The notes beneath the pieces are model-generated. The model did no database searches and was not told the DNA's origin. It was given only the letters and a program-made list of their open reading frames with translations. This document shows positions 28,700-41,357 of a DNA stretch of 64,000 bases, piece by piece. Source of the DNA: Leptolyngbya sp. PLA1 (lineage in GTDB: Bacteria > Planctomycetota > Phycisphaerae > Phycisphaerales > UBA1924). The stretch spans positions 38,058 to 102,057 of the forward strand of contig QWIH01000006.1 in the NCBI GenBank assembly GCA_021405315.1. The letters run 5' to 3'. Position numbers and translations under genes: made by a program. How positions within the stretch are numbered: the first letter of the stretch is position 1; each line of letters starts with the position of its first letter.

Positions 28700-29713
28700 T
28701 CAGCCCCTCGCCGCACGCGCGAACTTCAGCACGAGCATTTCCAGCGTGCGTTCCGGGTCGCCGAGCCCGCTCTTGCTCCGCACGTCCGCCCGAACGGCCT
28801 CGCGGAACAGGTCCAGGGCTGCCCCCGGCTCGAGCCTCTTCGCCGCGTGGAGCACCGCATCCCCCGATGGTCCCCAGAGCTTGAGCGCCTTGAAGAGGTC
28901 CCCCGGCCTCGCGCCCTGCTTGAGACCCCGGGACGCCGCGTGCAGCTTCCGCGCCAGGTCCACCAACGCCCAGGACACCAGCACCGCCGGCTGCCTCGAC
29001 ACGTCCAGGATGTACCGCAGGTGCTGCAGGGCCTCCTCCGCCGGCGCGGAGAGCAGCGTCGACTGGATGCCCCAGACCTGCTCCTCGCGGCTGGCCCCGA
29101 CGAAGTACGCGACGAGGCGCCCGTCGATCACCCCGCCGTCGGACGCCGCGGCGAGCTTCCCCAGCTCGCTGTCCAGCCTCGCGAGGTTCGCGCCCACGCG
29201 GTCCACGAGCATCTCGGCCGCCGCGGGCTCGATCTTCGCCTTGTGCTCGCGTTCGGCGCGCTTCTCAACCCAGGCAATGGCCTCTCCACGGGCGGGCTCC
29301 TCGCACTTGAGGACCACGCCGATCTTCGCGATCAGTTTGTCGAGGTTTCCGGGGCGCCAGGTCTCGGCGCGCAGCAGCAGGGTGGCCCCCGCCTCCCCCG
29401 TCTCCGCCACGCCCTCGCAGTATCGCTCGAACAGCCCGCGGGTAGCCTCCTTCACGAGCTGCTCCGCGTGGTCAACGACCACCAGCTTGTACCCGGCGAT
29501 CAGCCCGAACGAGCGGCACTCATCCAGCACGTCGGCGGCGGACGCGGTCGCGCCGTCGAACGTCACCAGATCCACGGTGCCGTGCTTCTTTGCGAGCGCG
29601 TCCCGGAGGGCCTTGGTGTGGAGTTGCTTCAGCAGCGCTTCCTTGCCGTGCAGTACCGCCACCAGCGTTCCCGCTCCCAGCCCCGCCCCGCCCTCCGCCG
29701 CCTTCTTCGCCAT
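28700..29713 (-). CDS. holA: DNA polymerase III subunit delta
   Basis: Clamp-loader subunit of 337 residues that opens the beta ring. The sequence fits the HolA family: VAVLHGKEALLKQLHTKALR at the N-terminus, a degenerate nucleotide-binding fold without Walker A (YKLVVVDHAEQLVKEAT), ATLLLRAETW, and the helical linker and collar (RVGANLARLDSELGKLAAAS; AYFVGASREEQVWGIQ; LRYILDVSRQPAVLVSWALV). ATG at 29713 gives MAKKAAEGGAG; the residues before it in the same frame do not look coding. The downstream mqnE gene may be co-transcribed. dnaN, encoding the clamp it loads, lies 17 kb away. Confidence 0.85.
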   Translation of the reverse strand: MAKKAAEGGAGLGAGTLVAVLHGKEALLKQLHTKALRDALAKKHGTVDLVTFDGATASAADVLDECRSFGLIAGYKLVVVDHAEQLVKEATRGLFERYCEGVAETGEAGATLLLRAETWRPGNLDKLIAKIGVVLKCEEPARGEAIAWVEKRAEREHKAKIEPAAAEMLVDRVGANLARLDSELGKLAAASDGGVIDGRLVAYFVGASREEQVWGIQSTLLSAPAEEALQHLRYILDVSRQPAVLVSWALVDLARKLHAASRGLKQGARPGDLFKALKLWGPSGDAVLHAAKRLEPGAALDLFREAVRADVRSKSGLGDPERTLEMLVLKFARAARG

Positions 29714-29836
29714 GCGCGAGCGTAGACCGGTTGGGCGGCGTTCGGCTTGAAACTTCTTCCTTGACCAGAACGAAGAAACCTGCACACTGGACCGACGAAC
29801 AGACCGGTCCGCAATCTCAGCCCAGGAGCCCCCGAC

Positions 29837-31360
29837 ATGCGTTCCCGACTCAGCCTCGTTATCGGTCTGGCCGGCCTTTCCTTCCCTCTTGCCGCAACCG
29901 CTCAGCCATTCACGCTTTCCACGCAGCAGGTCGCCACGGGCCTCTCGCGTCCGGTCTTTGTCACGGCGCCGGCGGGGGACACCTCTCGCATCTTCGTCGT
30001 GGAGCAGCGATCGGGATCGACGGGCCGAATCCGCATCGTGAACATCCCGGCGAACACGCTGAACGCCACGCCCTTTCTCTCAATCTCCGGTGTCTCCACC
30101 GGCAGCGAGCAGGGGCTGCTCGGCCTCGCGTTTCACCCGAACTTTCTCTCCAACGGCTATTTCTTCGTCAACTACACCGCCGCGGCGCAGTCCGGGGTCT
30201 CCGCCGGCTCAACCACCATCGTCCGCTACCGGGCCAACGCGCCCTACGCCACCTCAACGACCGCCGACCCCGCCAGCGCCACCGTCCTCATGACCATCCT
30301 TCAGCCCGATGCCAACCACAACGGCGGCTGGCTCGCCTTCGGCCCCGACGGGAATCTCTACATCGCCACCGGCGACGGTGGCTGCGCCAACGACACCAAC
30401 TGCGCCGCCCCCAACACCCCCTCCATCAACCCGCCCGGCCACACCGCCACGATCGGCAACGCCCAGGACCTCACCGCCAACCTCCTCGGCAAGATGCTCC
30501 GCCTCGACATCGACGGCGTGGACAACATCCCCGGAACCGACGACGACGATGGCACCGTCGGCGGCTCCGGACCCCAGTTCACGATTCCGGCCGGAAACCC
30601 CTTCAACGGCACCAACGGTGACCGCGAGATCTTCATGTATGGCCTGCGCAACCCCTGGCGCCCGGCCTTCGACCGCGCCACGGGCGATCTGTGGATCGCC
30701 GACGTCGGCCAGGGTGTCCGTGAAGAAGTCAACTTCGTCGCCTCGGGCACGGGCGCCGGCTTCAACTTCGGGTGGCGCTGCATGGAGGGCACCCGGTGCA
30801 CCGGCCTGTCCGGCTGCACCTGCAACGCCGCGGGCCTCCAGCTCCCCATCATCGAGTACGGCCACTCCGGCACGCCTCTCCAGCCCTTCACCATCCTCGG
30901 CTGCTCCATCACCGGCGGCTATGTCTACCGCGGCTCCGCCATTCCATGCTTCGATGGTCACTACATCTTCGCCGACTACTGCTCGGGAGACATCTGGACC
31001 GCGCGACGCACCTCCGGCGGTTCGCTCGCCGACATCACCAACCGCTCCACCGAGATCGACGCCGCCAACGTCGTCGACAACGTCACGTCCTTCGGCGAAG
31101 ACGCCAGCGGCGAACTCTACATCTGCGACCAGACCGGCGGTCAGGTCTTCAAGATCACGGGCGCCTGCCCGCCCGCGTGCGACCCGGACCTCAATCAGGA
31201 CGGCAACGTCGATCAGGACGACATCTCCTACCTCATCAACGTTGTCGGCGGCGGAAACAACCCCACCGGCATCGACCCCGACTTCAACCAGGACGGCAAC
31301 GTCGATCAGGACGACGTCAACGCCCTCATCAACACCGTCGGCGGCGGGGGCTGCCCCTGA
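29837..31360 (+). CDS. PQQ-dependent sugar dehydrogenase-like protein with GC-type dockerin tail
   Basis: Exported protein of 507 residues of the soluble glucose/sorbosone dehydrogenase family, which oxidise sugars with PQQ outside the cytoplasm (family knowledge). After the signal peptide (MRSRLSLVIGLAGLSFPLAA) the six-bladed propeller shows EQGLLGLAFHPNFLSNGYF, the NHNGG active-site histidine region with LAFGPDGNLYIATGDGG, MYGLRNPWRPAFD and LWIADVGQGVREEVNF. The tail carries the double dockerin-like module between CDPD and GGGCP. ATG at 29837 has AGGAG about 8 bases upstream. With the cytochrome c peroxidase this is the second redox enzyme in the window carrying this tail. Confidence 0.9.
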   Translation: MRSRLSLVIGLAGLSFPLAATAQPFTLSTQQVATGLSRPVFVTAPAGDTSRIFVVEQRSGSTGRIRIVNIPANTLNATPFLSISGVSTGSEQGLLGLAFHPNFLSNGYFFVNYTAAAQSGVSAGSTTIVRYRANAPYATSTTADPASATVLMTILQPDANHNGGWLAFGPDGNLYIATGDGGCANDTNCAAPNTPSINPPGHTATIGNAQDLTANLLGKMLRLDIDGVDNIPGTDDDDGTVGGSGPQFTIPAGNPFNGTNGDREIFMYGLRNPWRPAFDRATGDLWIADVGQGVREEVNFVASGTGAGFNFGWRCMEGTRCTGLSGCTCNAAGLQLPIIEYGHSGTPLQPFTILGCSITGGYVYRGSAIPCFDGHYIFADYCSGDIWTARRTSGGSLADITNRSTEIDAANVVDNVTSFGEDASGELYICDQTGGQVFKITGACPPACDPDLNQDGNVDQDDISYLINVVGGGNNPTGIDPDFNQDGNVDQDDVNALINTVGGGGCP

Positions 31361-33141
31361 GAGGGCACCGCCGTCTTAGCCGCTTCGTCTGGTCAGTTCG
31401 GCCAGCGATGGCGCGTTTGTTGATGCGGCCCCGGCCGGGCGCACTACCCTTGGGACATGGCGATCCTGATTGACCGATCCAAGCGCGTGCTGGTCCAAGG
31501 GATGACGGGGCGGGAGGGCCAGGCTCGCACGCGGCTGATGCTGGAGTACGGAACGCGCGTGGTCGGCGGCGTGACGCCGGGCAAGGGCGGTGCGGAGGTT
31601 CTGGGACTCCCGGTCTTCGACTCGTGCGCGGACGCGGTGAGGGCGCTGGGCCCGGTGGACGTCTCGGTGCTGTTCGTGCCGGCCGCCGGGATCAAGGACG
31701 CGGCGGTGGAGGCGCTCCGGGCGGGCATTCGCCTGGTCGTGCTCGTCGCGGATCGCGTTCCGGTCTGGGACGCGATGGAGATCGCCGCGGAGGCGAAGGC
31801 ACGCGGTGCCGAGTTTCTCGGGCCGAACACGCTGGGTGCGGCCTCTCCCGGGCAGGCGGTGGTGGGGATGATCGGGGGGCGAGCGGAGTCCGCCCGTGAG
31901 TGGTTCAAGCCCCCGCTGCCGGGCGGGACGGGCGTGGGGATCATCTCGAGGTCCGGGGGCATGTCATCGTCGACGGCGTATTACTGCGGGCAGGCGGGTG
32001 TGCGCATCTCGTCGATCGTGCACATCGGGGGTGATGCGGTGCTCGGGCTCCGGCTGCCGGACGTGGCGCTGCGCTTTCAGGATGATCCCGCGACGGACGC
32101 CATCGTGGTGTTCGGGGAGATCGGCGGCTCGCAGGAGGAGGACCTGGCCGGGCTGATCGCCGCGGGAAGGGTGACCAAGCCGGTCATCGCATACATCGGC
32201 GGCAAGGCGGCCAAGGCGGGGACAAGGTTCTCGCACGCCGGGGCGATCATCGAGGGCAACGTGGGCACGCACGCGGGGAAGGTGGCGGCGCTGCGTGGCG
32301 CGGGGGCGACGGTGGTGGAGTCCTTCGGCGAACTGCCGGGCGCCGTGGCGGGCGTGCTGAGGGGCCGCGGCAGCCAGTCGCTGATGACGGAGGCGGAGAA
32401 GCGCGCGGTGTGGACGACGGCGGTGACTCGAATCCGCCCCAACGAAGTGGCGGTGCGCGGGCACGACATCGCGTCGCTGATGGGGAACGTGAGCTTCGGA
32501 GCCGCGGTGCACCTGATCCTGACAGGCGTGCTGCCGGATGAGGCGCGGGGCAGGCTGATGGACGCGATCCTGGTGTCGTCCATCGACCACGGGGCGACGC
32601 CGCCATCGTGCCTGGCTGCGCGGACGGTGGCGTCGACGGGTGCGGGGCTCTCACAGTCCGTGGCGGCGGGGATCATGTCCATCAACAAGCACCACGGCGG
32701 GGCCATCGAGGACGGGGCGAGATACCTGGGCGGGCTGCTGGCGAAGCGGGACGCGGGCGGCGGGACTCTGGACGAGATCGCGATGTCGGAGGTGGCGAGG
32801 GTGAAGTCCACGGGCGAGAGGCTCCCGGGCTTCGGGCACCGCGTGCACACCAAGGACCCGCGGACGGCGAGGCTGTTCGAGCTCGCGGCGCTCGCCGGGC
32901 TGGCGGACTCTCCCCACATCGCCGCGGCGCGGGCCGTGGAGCGGGCGTTCGCGGCGATCGGGAAGCCCCTGCCCATCAACGTGGACGGGGCGATCGGCGC
33001 GATCCTTGCGGACATGGGCATGGACCCCAAGGTCTTCAACGGCATCTTCATGATCGCGAGGACGCCGGGGCTCGTGGCGCACGTGGTGGAGGAGCAGACG
33101 CGTGAGAAGCCGATGCGCCGCATCGACCCCGTGAACCACGC

Positions 33142-36062
<2,921 letters not shown>

Positions 36063-36066
<4 letters not shown>

Positions 36067-36677
36067 GCGTCCTCCTCGAAGGCCTCGGTCATCTGCCGCA
36101 CGAGCTCCTTGAGGCTCTTGGTCAGGCGGCTCTTGGCGACGTAGACCTGGTCGACCGTCATGCCGCACTGCTGGCCGACCTCGGCGGCCGGGACGCCCCG
36201 CAGGGCCACAAGCTCGAAGGCGAGCAGTGTCCGGTCATCCACCGCGGACTGGTCACGGAGCTGCGCCAGCGCCCGGGCGATGATCGCACGGTCGCGCTCT
36301 TCATCCCAGATGGGCCTGAGCGCGACCTCGTCGGGCAGGTCTGAGACCGCGTCCTCGTCGCCCCCCCGGGCGGCATCGCGGCGCTTGCGGATGCGGAGCG
36401 CCGTGTGACGCGCGATGCCGAGGATCCACGAGCTCAGGCGGCCCTTGGACCGGTCGTAGCGCCCGTCGCGGAAGGCGCACAGGAACTCGACCAACGACTG
36501 CTGGGCGGTCTCGTCGGCGTCGGACTCGTTGAGCCCCAGGCGCCTCGCAAGCCCCGCGATGACCGGGCGGTAGCGCGCGTCCATCTGTGCCCACACCGGC
36601 TCGTTGGCCGGTTCCTTCAGCGCGTCGAGCAGCCTTGTGGTGGTACGGGTCGCCAGGATGACTTGGGTGCCCGCCAC
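36063..36677 (-). CDS. ECF-type RNA polymerase sigma factor
   Basis: A protein of 204 residues with regions 2 and 4 only. Region 2 includes ESDADETAQQSLVEFLCAF and GRLSSWILGIARHTALRIRKR. Region 4 includes LRDQSAVDDRTLLAFELVALRGVPAAEVGQQ and VDQVYVAKSRLTKSLKEL. It belongs with the planctomycete ECF groups linked to protein kinases. GTG at 36677 is the likely start because downstream ATGs would remove part of region 2. The stop overlaps the start of the kinase gene as GTGA, so the two are translated together. Confidence 0.9.
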
Positions 36678-36746
36678 GAGATCAGTGTACCACGCGGTTC
36701 CTGCGGAGGAACATCGGTCGTGGGGCGGATCGCAGAAAGACGCGGG

Positions 36747-37733
36747 TTATGGGGTGCCCGAGGCTCGCCGCGAGAGGTAGGCGCGCGTCTTGGACTCCAT
36801 GCCCGGGGCGACCATCTGCATGGCCTTGGCCTCGTTCATCGCCTGTTCAACGGGGACGCCCTTGTCGAGCACCCTGTACGCCACCCAGCCGGGACCGACA
36901 CGGTTGCCGGTTCGGCAGTGGAGGGCCACCGCGTGACCGGCCTTTTCAGCGTCCAGGATGGCCTTGCGCGCGGCGTCGATCTGCTCGTCGCTCAGGTCCG
37001 GGGCCTTGTAGGGCAGGTTGCAGTAGTCCAGGCCCGCGGCCTTGGCGGCGTCGGCCTCGTTGAACTCCGGGTGCTCCGAGGGGGCGCGGAAGTTGATGAC
37101 GACATCGCTCCCCTCGGCCTTGATCGCCGCGAGTTGCGCGGCGTCCGGCTGCGCGAGGAAGATGCGGTGGGGCGTGCCTCCGATGATGACCTCAGGGGGC
37201 GGGAGTGGTGTCTGGGCGGCGAAGGGCGGCGTGGCCCCCGCGGCGCTGCCGGTGCGGATCATGTCGCTGACCCCCCGGGAGTGGGCCCGCATGAGGAGGA
37301 GCGTCGCCGGGTCGTCGCTGGTCTCCACGATCTTCACACCCTTGTCCGTGGGCGTCAGATCGATGCGGACCAGCTTGTGGTTGTTGAACAGATCGACGAA
37401 GACCGGGTCCCACGCGCGGACCCGCTTGCCGCTGGACATCCGCGCGTGCATCGCCTTGGCGTGGTCGATGATCTTGGCGGCAACCGCGGGATCGTCGGAC
37501 TCGGTGAGCGTCTCGATGGCCGTGGGAGAGTGGCGCACGACGCGGCGGATCTTCGCGTGCTGGTCGAGCAGCTCGTGCCACACCAACTGGTCGTACGCGA
37601 GGCTGCCCGGGGCGGCGTGATCCGGGCCGGCCTGGTCCCGCGTGGCGGCGGCGTCTTGACTGCGTGTGGCGCAGGAGGCGCAGGCGAGCAACGCGGAGAA
37701 ACCGGCGAGGGTGAGGAAGGTGCGGGGGGACAT
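36747..37733 (-). CDS. Lipoprotein with cysteine-phosphatase-like loop
   Basis: A protein of 328 residues. The signal ends in a lipobox-like LLACASC, so the mature protein is probably lipid-anchored. The N-terminal half (VWHELLDQHAKIRRVVRHSP, then TESDDPAVAAKIIDHAKAMH) is a helical domain I do not recognise. The C-terminal half has VVINFRAPSEHPEF, CNLPYKAP and HCRTGNRVGPGWVAYR. Cysteine and arginine are separated as C-x4-R, like the DUF442/rhodanese-type phosphatases and not the classical C-x5-R of tyrosine phosphatases. Two domains seem to be fused. ATG at 37733 has CGGAG about 8 bases upstream. It is divergent from the yceI-like gene. Confidence 0.65.
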   Translation of the reverse strand: MSPRTFLTLAGFSALLACASCATRSQDAAATRDQAGPDHAAPGSLAYDQLVWHELLDQHAKIRRVVRHSPTAIETLTESDDPAVAAKIIDHAKAMHARMSSGKRVRAWDPVFVDLFNNHKLVRIDLTPTDKGVKIVETSDDPATLLLMRAHSRGVSDMIRTGSAAGATPPFAAQTPLPPPEVIIGGTPHRIFLAQPDAAQLAAIKAEGSDVVINFRAPSEHPEFNEADAAKAAGLDYCNLPYKAPDLSDEQIDAARKAILDAEKAGHAVALHCRTGNRVGPGWVAYRVLDKGVPVEQAMNEAKAMQMVAPGMESKTRAYLSRRASGTP

Positions 37734-37861
37734 GGGCAAACTCCGGGCGGCGAGACGCCGCGAGAAAAGAGGAGCAAATCATAGTCAATGACCGCTCTGG
37801 CCGGGCCCGAGCCGGGAGGTTCACGAACCCGGGCCCCGGTGGCGGCGTAGGATCCTCTCAC

Positions 37862-37881
37862 TTACTTGTTGAAACAAGTAA
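37862..37881. promoter_or_regulatory. Perfect 20-bp palindromic operator upstream of the YceI gene
   Basis: TTACTTGTTGAAACAAGTAA is an inverted repeat with 9-bp arms around a central GA, AT-rich within very GC-rich DNA. It lies 42 bp before the ATG of the YceI-family gene and just after a TAGGAT that could be a -10 element (37848-37853). The symmetry suggests a dimeric repressor of MarR or HxlR type; this is inferred from shape only. The divergent lipoprotein gene starts 128 bp to the left and might share it. Confidence 0.7.
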
Positions 37882-37922
37882 ACGGGACGTCCCGGGCATT
37901 CCGGGAACCAGGAGGATCAGCC

Positions 37923-38567
37923 ATGCAGAAGAAGGCACGGGCGTGGGCGACGGTGGGCGTGATGGCGGCGGGGGTTCTGGCGGGCGGCGCGGGTCTGGGG
38001 GCGATGGGCCTCGTCGCCCAGCAGCCGGCAAAGTCGGACGTGAAAGCGTCGGGCGCCGGCGCGTGGAAGGTGGATTCCGTCCACTCCAACGTGGTCTACA
38101 GAATCTCGCACCTGGGCGCGTCCAGCCATTACGGGGTCTTCTTCAACCCGACCGGGTCGCTGAACCTGGACCCGGCGAATCCGGCGGGCGCGTCGATGGA
38201 GATCACCCTGCCCCTTTCCGGGCTGACCAGCGGCGATGCCAAGCGGGACCAGCACCTGCGGAGCCCGGACTTCTTCAGCGCCGAGGAGTTCCCGACGATC
38301 ACCTTCAAGTCCACCGGCTTCACGAGCGCGGGCGAGAACGCCTTCGACGTCACCGGCGATCTCACCCTGCTCGGAAAGGCCAAGCCCGTGACCGCCCGTC
38401 TGACGATCGTCGGCAAGGGCAAGGGGATGGGCGGCGGCGAGGTGATGGGGGTGGAGGCGACCTTTACCATCAAGCGCTCCGACTGGGGCATGACCAAGTA
38501 CGTGAAGGAGGGCGCGCTGGGCGACGAGGTGAAGCTCATCGCGGCGCTGGAGACGAACCGGAAGTAG
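37923..38567 (+). CDS. YceI-family exported lipocalin-like protein
   Basis: A protein of 214 residues. The N-terminus MQKKARAWATVGVMAAGVLA is a signal peptide. The YceI beta-barrel signature is complete: WKVDSVHSNVVYRISHLGAS, KRDQHLRSPDFFSAEEFPTI, FKSTGF, DLTLLGKAKPVTARLT, and KRSDWGMTKYVKEGALGDEV. YceI proteins bind isoprenoid-type lipids in the periplasm and often respond to stress (family knowledge). ATG at 37923 has AGGAGG about 8 bases upstream. The 20-bp palindrome upstream implies control by a dedicated repressor that is not in the window. Confidence 0.93.
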   Translation: MQKKARAWATVGVMAAGVLAGGAGLGAMGLVAQQPAKSDVKASGAGAWKVDSVHSNVVYRISHLGASSHYGVFFNPTGSLNLDPANPAGASMEITLPLSGLTSGDAKRDQHLRSPDFFSAEEFPTITFKSTGFTSAGENAFDVTGDLTLLGKAKPVTARLTIVGKGKGMGGGEVMGVEATFTIKRSDWGMTKYVKEGALGDEVKLIAALETNRK

Positions 38568-38659
38568 GATGAACTGCCGCGCTTCGCCCTCAGCGGGGCG
38601 CCGGCATTTGCTCGAGGTGGGCGGGGGCCGTGGCGGCGGGTCCCAGGGGGGGTGTGTCC

Positions 38660-39541
38660 ATGGATGAATCAAGAGCCCTGATCGCCGGCGTGGCCTTGCC
38701 GCTGGTGTTGAGCCTGATCGGTCTGCTGGTGGTGTGGTGGGGGTCCGCGAAGCGGGGACAGCGATGGGGGGAGGATGAGGCAGCGCAGCGGCAGGACCGG
38801 ATGCGGGTTGTCGCGTCGTCATGGGTGATCGCGCTTGCGGCGGTGGCGGGCGTGCTGGCGGGCTTCTGGAAGAGTGACTGGCCACCAACGGGGGCGCGGG
38901 GCTGGCTGCCCGTGGTGATGGCCGGGGTGGCAGTGCTGGCAGCGGGGACCGGCCTGCCGAGGGTCGGCGCAGTCGTCGCGCTCCTGTGCCCGGTGTTGCT
39001 CGGGGCGGGGCTGTGGCTCGTCGCTCGGAACAAGGTGAAGAATACATGGGGCCCCTGGGAGGCGGCGGTCTGGATCGGCGTCTCGGCGGTGCTGGTGACC
39101 ATGGCGTGGGCATCGCTGACAAAGGCCGGCCGCAGCCGCGGGTGGTATCCGTGGCTCCTCCTGGTGGGCGTGGGCGTGTGCGCATCGGTCACGATCGTCC
39201 TGACGGGTCACATCGACCCGGCACTGATGGCGGGTGGGGTGTGCGGCGTGCTGGGCGGGGGCGTGCTGGCTGGGCTCTGGAGGCCCCGGGTGCGGGGCGG
39301 GGCCGGAGTTGGTCTCGCGGGGGCGTCGCTGGGCGTGCTCATGTTCTACGCGTGCGCGCTGGGCACGACGCCCGTGGCGTGCGGCGTTCTCATCACGCTG
39401 GCGGTGCTCGCCGCCGGGCTGGTGAGCCCCGATGACACCGCGGGCATGGTGGGCGCGAAGGGACGGCTGGTGCGTGGCGTGGCGCCGGCGGTGCTGGGGG
39501 CTGCGTCCGTGGTGATCGCCCTGCTCAACCAGCCGGCCTAG
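38660..39541 (+). CDS. Multi-pass membrane protein of unknown function
   Basis: A protein of 293 residues with about nine predicted membrane segments, among them GVALPLVLSLIGLLVVWWG, VIALAAVAGVLAGFW, LPVVMAGVAVLAAGTGL, VALLCPVLLGAGLWLV, VWIGVSAVLVTMAWA, and a last hydrophobic helix before the C-terminus LNQPA. There are few charged residues except the loop KRGQRWGEDEAAQRQDRMR after the first helix. No family motif is visible. ATG at 38660 follows a G-rich stretch. It is read towards the glycosyltransferase array, which starts 52 bp downstream, and may be its first gene. Confidence 0.65.
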   Translation: MDESRALIAGVALPLVLSLIGLLVVWWGSAKRGQRWGEDEAAQRQDRMRVVASSWVIALAAVAGVLAGFWKSDWPPTGARGWLPVVMAGVAVLAAGTGLPRVGAVVALLCPVLLGAGLWLVARNKVKNTWGPWEAAVWIGVSAVLVTMAWASLTKAGRSRGWYPWLLLVGVGVCASVTIVLTGHIDPALMAGGVCGVLGGGVLAGLWRPRVRGGAGVGLAGASLGVLMFYACALGTTPVACGVLITLAVLAAGLVSPDDTAGMVGAKGRLVRGVAPAVLGAASVVIALLNQPA

Positions 39542-39593
39542 GGCGGGCACGAGTCGACGGGGGGCCCGGGAGCACCCGCTACCATCGGCGAGC

Positions 39594-41357
39594 ATGAGCC
39601 GCGTGAACGCTGTGCAGTCCGCGATGGGCCTGTTCCAGGCCGGCAAGCCGGAGGAAGCAAAGGCGACACTGCGCAAGCACCTGGCGAGGGCCCCGGGGGA
39701 CGTGGGGGCCCTGAAGCTGCTGGGTGCCCTGCACGGTGAACTGCACGAGGATGAGGAGTCTCTCGCGGTGATGCAGCGGGCCGTGGCGGTGGCGCCCAAG
39801 GACGCCGAGGCCCGCTTCATGCTGGGCAACATCGCGACGATCGTGCGCAAGTACCGCATCGGGGCGGAGGCGTACGAGCGAACCGTGGCGCTGCAGCCGG
39901 CCAACCTGCAAGCGTACGACGGGCTGGCCAAGTGTCTGATGAGCCTGGGTGAGTTCGACCGTGCGATGGACTGGTATGAGCGCGCCATCGCGCTGGACCC
40001 CGGGAACACGGACACCTACCACCGGATGGGCACCACGCTCGCTCTGCTCGGACGGGTGGGAGAGGGGTTGGCGGCGGCGAGGCGCGGGCTGGCGGTCAAG
40101 CCCGACGACCCGGCGCTGCTGGAGTTCGTGGTGTACTACCAGAACTTCCTCGATGGCGTGGACCCGCGGCGGCACCGCGAGGAGCACGCCGCCCTGGGGC
40201 GGACGGTCGCGGCGAGGATCGGCGCCGGGGGGCCGTTCCGAAACCAGATGGACCCCGAAAAGCCCCTGCGGGTGGCGTTCCTCTCGGCGGATTACTACTT
40301 CCACGCGTGCGCGTTCTTCCTGCAGGGGCCGCTGCGCGAGTTCGACCGGTCGAGGCTGACGCCGTTCCTGTATGCCCACCCCACCAAGCGCGACGAGTAC
40401 ACGGAGCTCATGCGTCGCCTCGGCGAGTGGCGAGACATGAGCGGCATGACGCCGTGGGAGATCCGGGCGCAGGCGGAGCGGGACGGGATCGATGTGCTGA
40501 TCGACTGCGCGGGGTGGACGGACAGGCTCAACATGGAGTGCTGCGCGCTGCGCCTCGCGCCCGTGCAGGCGACGTACCTCGGCTACCCGAACACCACCGG
40601 CCTGCCGGGGATGGACTACCGCATCATCGACGTGCACACCGATCCGCCCGGAAGCGAGGAGCACTGCACCGAGCGCCTCGCGAGGCTTGGCGAGTGCTTC
40701 CTGTGCTTTGAGCCCCCGATCGGTGCACCGCGGCAGGAGGGTGAGCCGCCCTGCGCCGACTCGGGGCCGGTGACGTTCGGAACCTTCAACCGCATGATGA
40801 AGGTGGGCGACCGGGCGCTGCAGACCTGGGCGAGGGTGCTGCGGGAGGTGCCGGATAGCCGCCTGCTGATCAAGATCCAGATCGCGGCGGAGGAGGTAGC
40901 GCCGAACTTCATCGCGAAGTTCGAGAGGCTCGGCGTCTCGCGGGACCGCATCATCACGAGCGAGTGGGCCAAGAAGCCCGGCGAGCACTTTCCCATGTAC
41001 CGGCGGATGGACATCGCGCTGGACAGCTTCCCGTACAACGGCACGACGACGACCTGCGAGGCGCTGTGGAGCGGCGTGCCGGTGGTGGCGCTCGCGGGCA
41101 GCACGCACAGGGCGCGGGTGGGCGTGAGCCTGCTGCACGCGGTCGGCCTGACCGAGCTGGTAGCCGCGGACGAGGATGAGTACGTGCGGATCGCCGCGGG
41201 GCTGGCGGGCGACAGGGCCAGACTGAGGCACTACCACGCCACGCTCCGAGGCCGCATGGAGGGCAGCCCGCTCATGGACGCCCGCGGGTTCGCGGCGAGG
41301 TTTGAAGCCCTCGTTCGGGGCATGTGGCGCGAGGCCTGCGGGAGACACGGCTCATGA
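39594..41357 (+). CDS. TPR plus SPINDLY/OGT-type glycosyltransferase, copy 1 of 4
   Basis: A protein of 587 residues. Residues 1-190 contain about five TPR units (for example AYDGLAKCLMSLGEFDRAMD and IALDPGNTDTYHRMGTTLAL). The rest is a GT41-like GT-B fold: LRVAFLSADYYFHACAFFL with H237 in the place of the OGT catalytic base, APVQATYLGYPNTTGLPGMD, TFGTFNRMMKVGDRALQTW, and NGTTTTCEALWSGVPVVALA for the nucleotide-sugar phosphate. The family adds GlcNAc or another sugar to Ser/Thr of proteins chosen through the TPRs. It is the first of four related genes in one coupled operon; its stop overlaps the next start as ATGA. Confidence 0.88.
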   Translation: MSRVNAVQSAMGLFQAGKPEEAKATLRKHLARAPGDVGALKLLGALHGELHEDEESLAVMQRAVAVAPKDAEARFMLGNIATIVRKYRIGAEAYERTVALQPANLQAYDGLAKCLMSLGEFDRAMDWYERAIALDPGNTDTYHRMGTTLALLGRVGEGLAAARRGLAVKPDDPALLEFVVYYQNFLDGVDPRRHREEHAALGRTVAARIGAGGPFRNQMDPEKPLRVAFLSADYYFHACAFFLQGPLREFDRSRLTPFLYAHPTKRDEYTELMRRLGEWRDMSGMTPWEIRAQAERDGIDVLIDCAGWTDRLNMECCALRLAPVQATYLGYPNTTGLPGMDYRIIDVHTDPPGSEEHCTERLARLGECFLCFEPPIGAPRQEGEPPCADSGPVTFGTFNRMMKVGDRALQTWARVLREVPDSRLLIKIQIAAEEVAPNFIAKFERLGVSRDRIITSEWAKKPGEHFPMYRRMDIALDSFPYNGTTTTCEALWSGVPVVALAGSTHRARVGVSLLHAVGLTELVAADEDEYVRIAAGLAGDRARLRHYHATLRGRMEGSPLMDARGFAARFEALVRGMWREACGRHGS

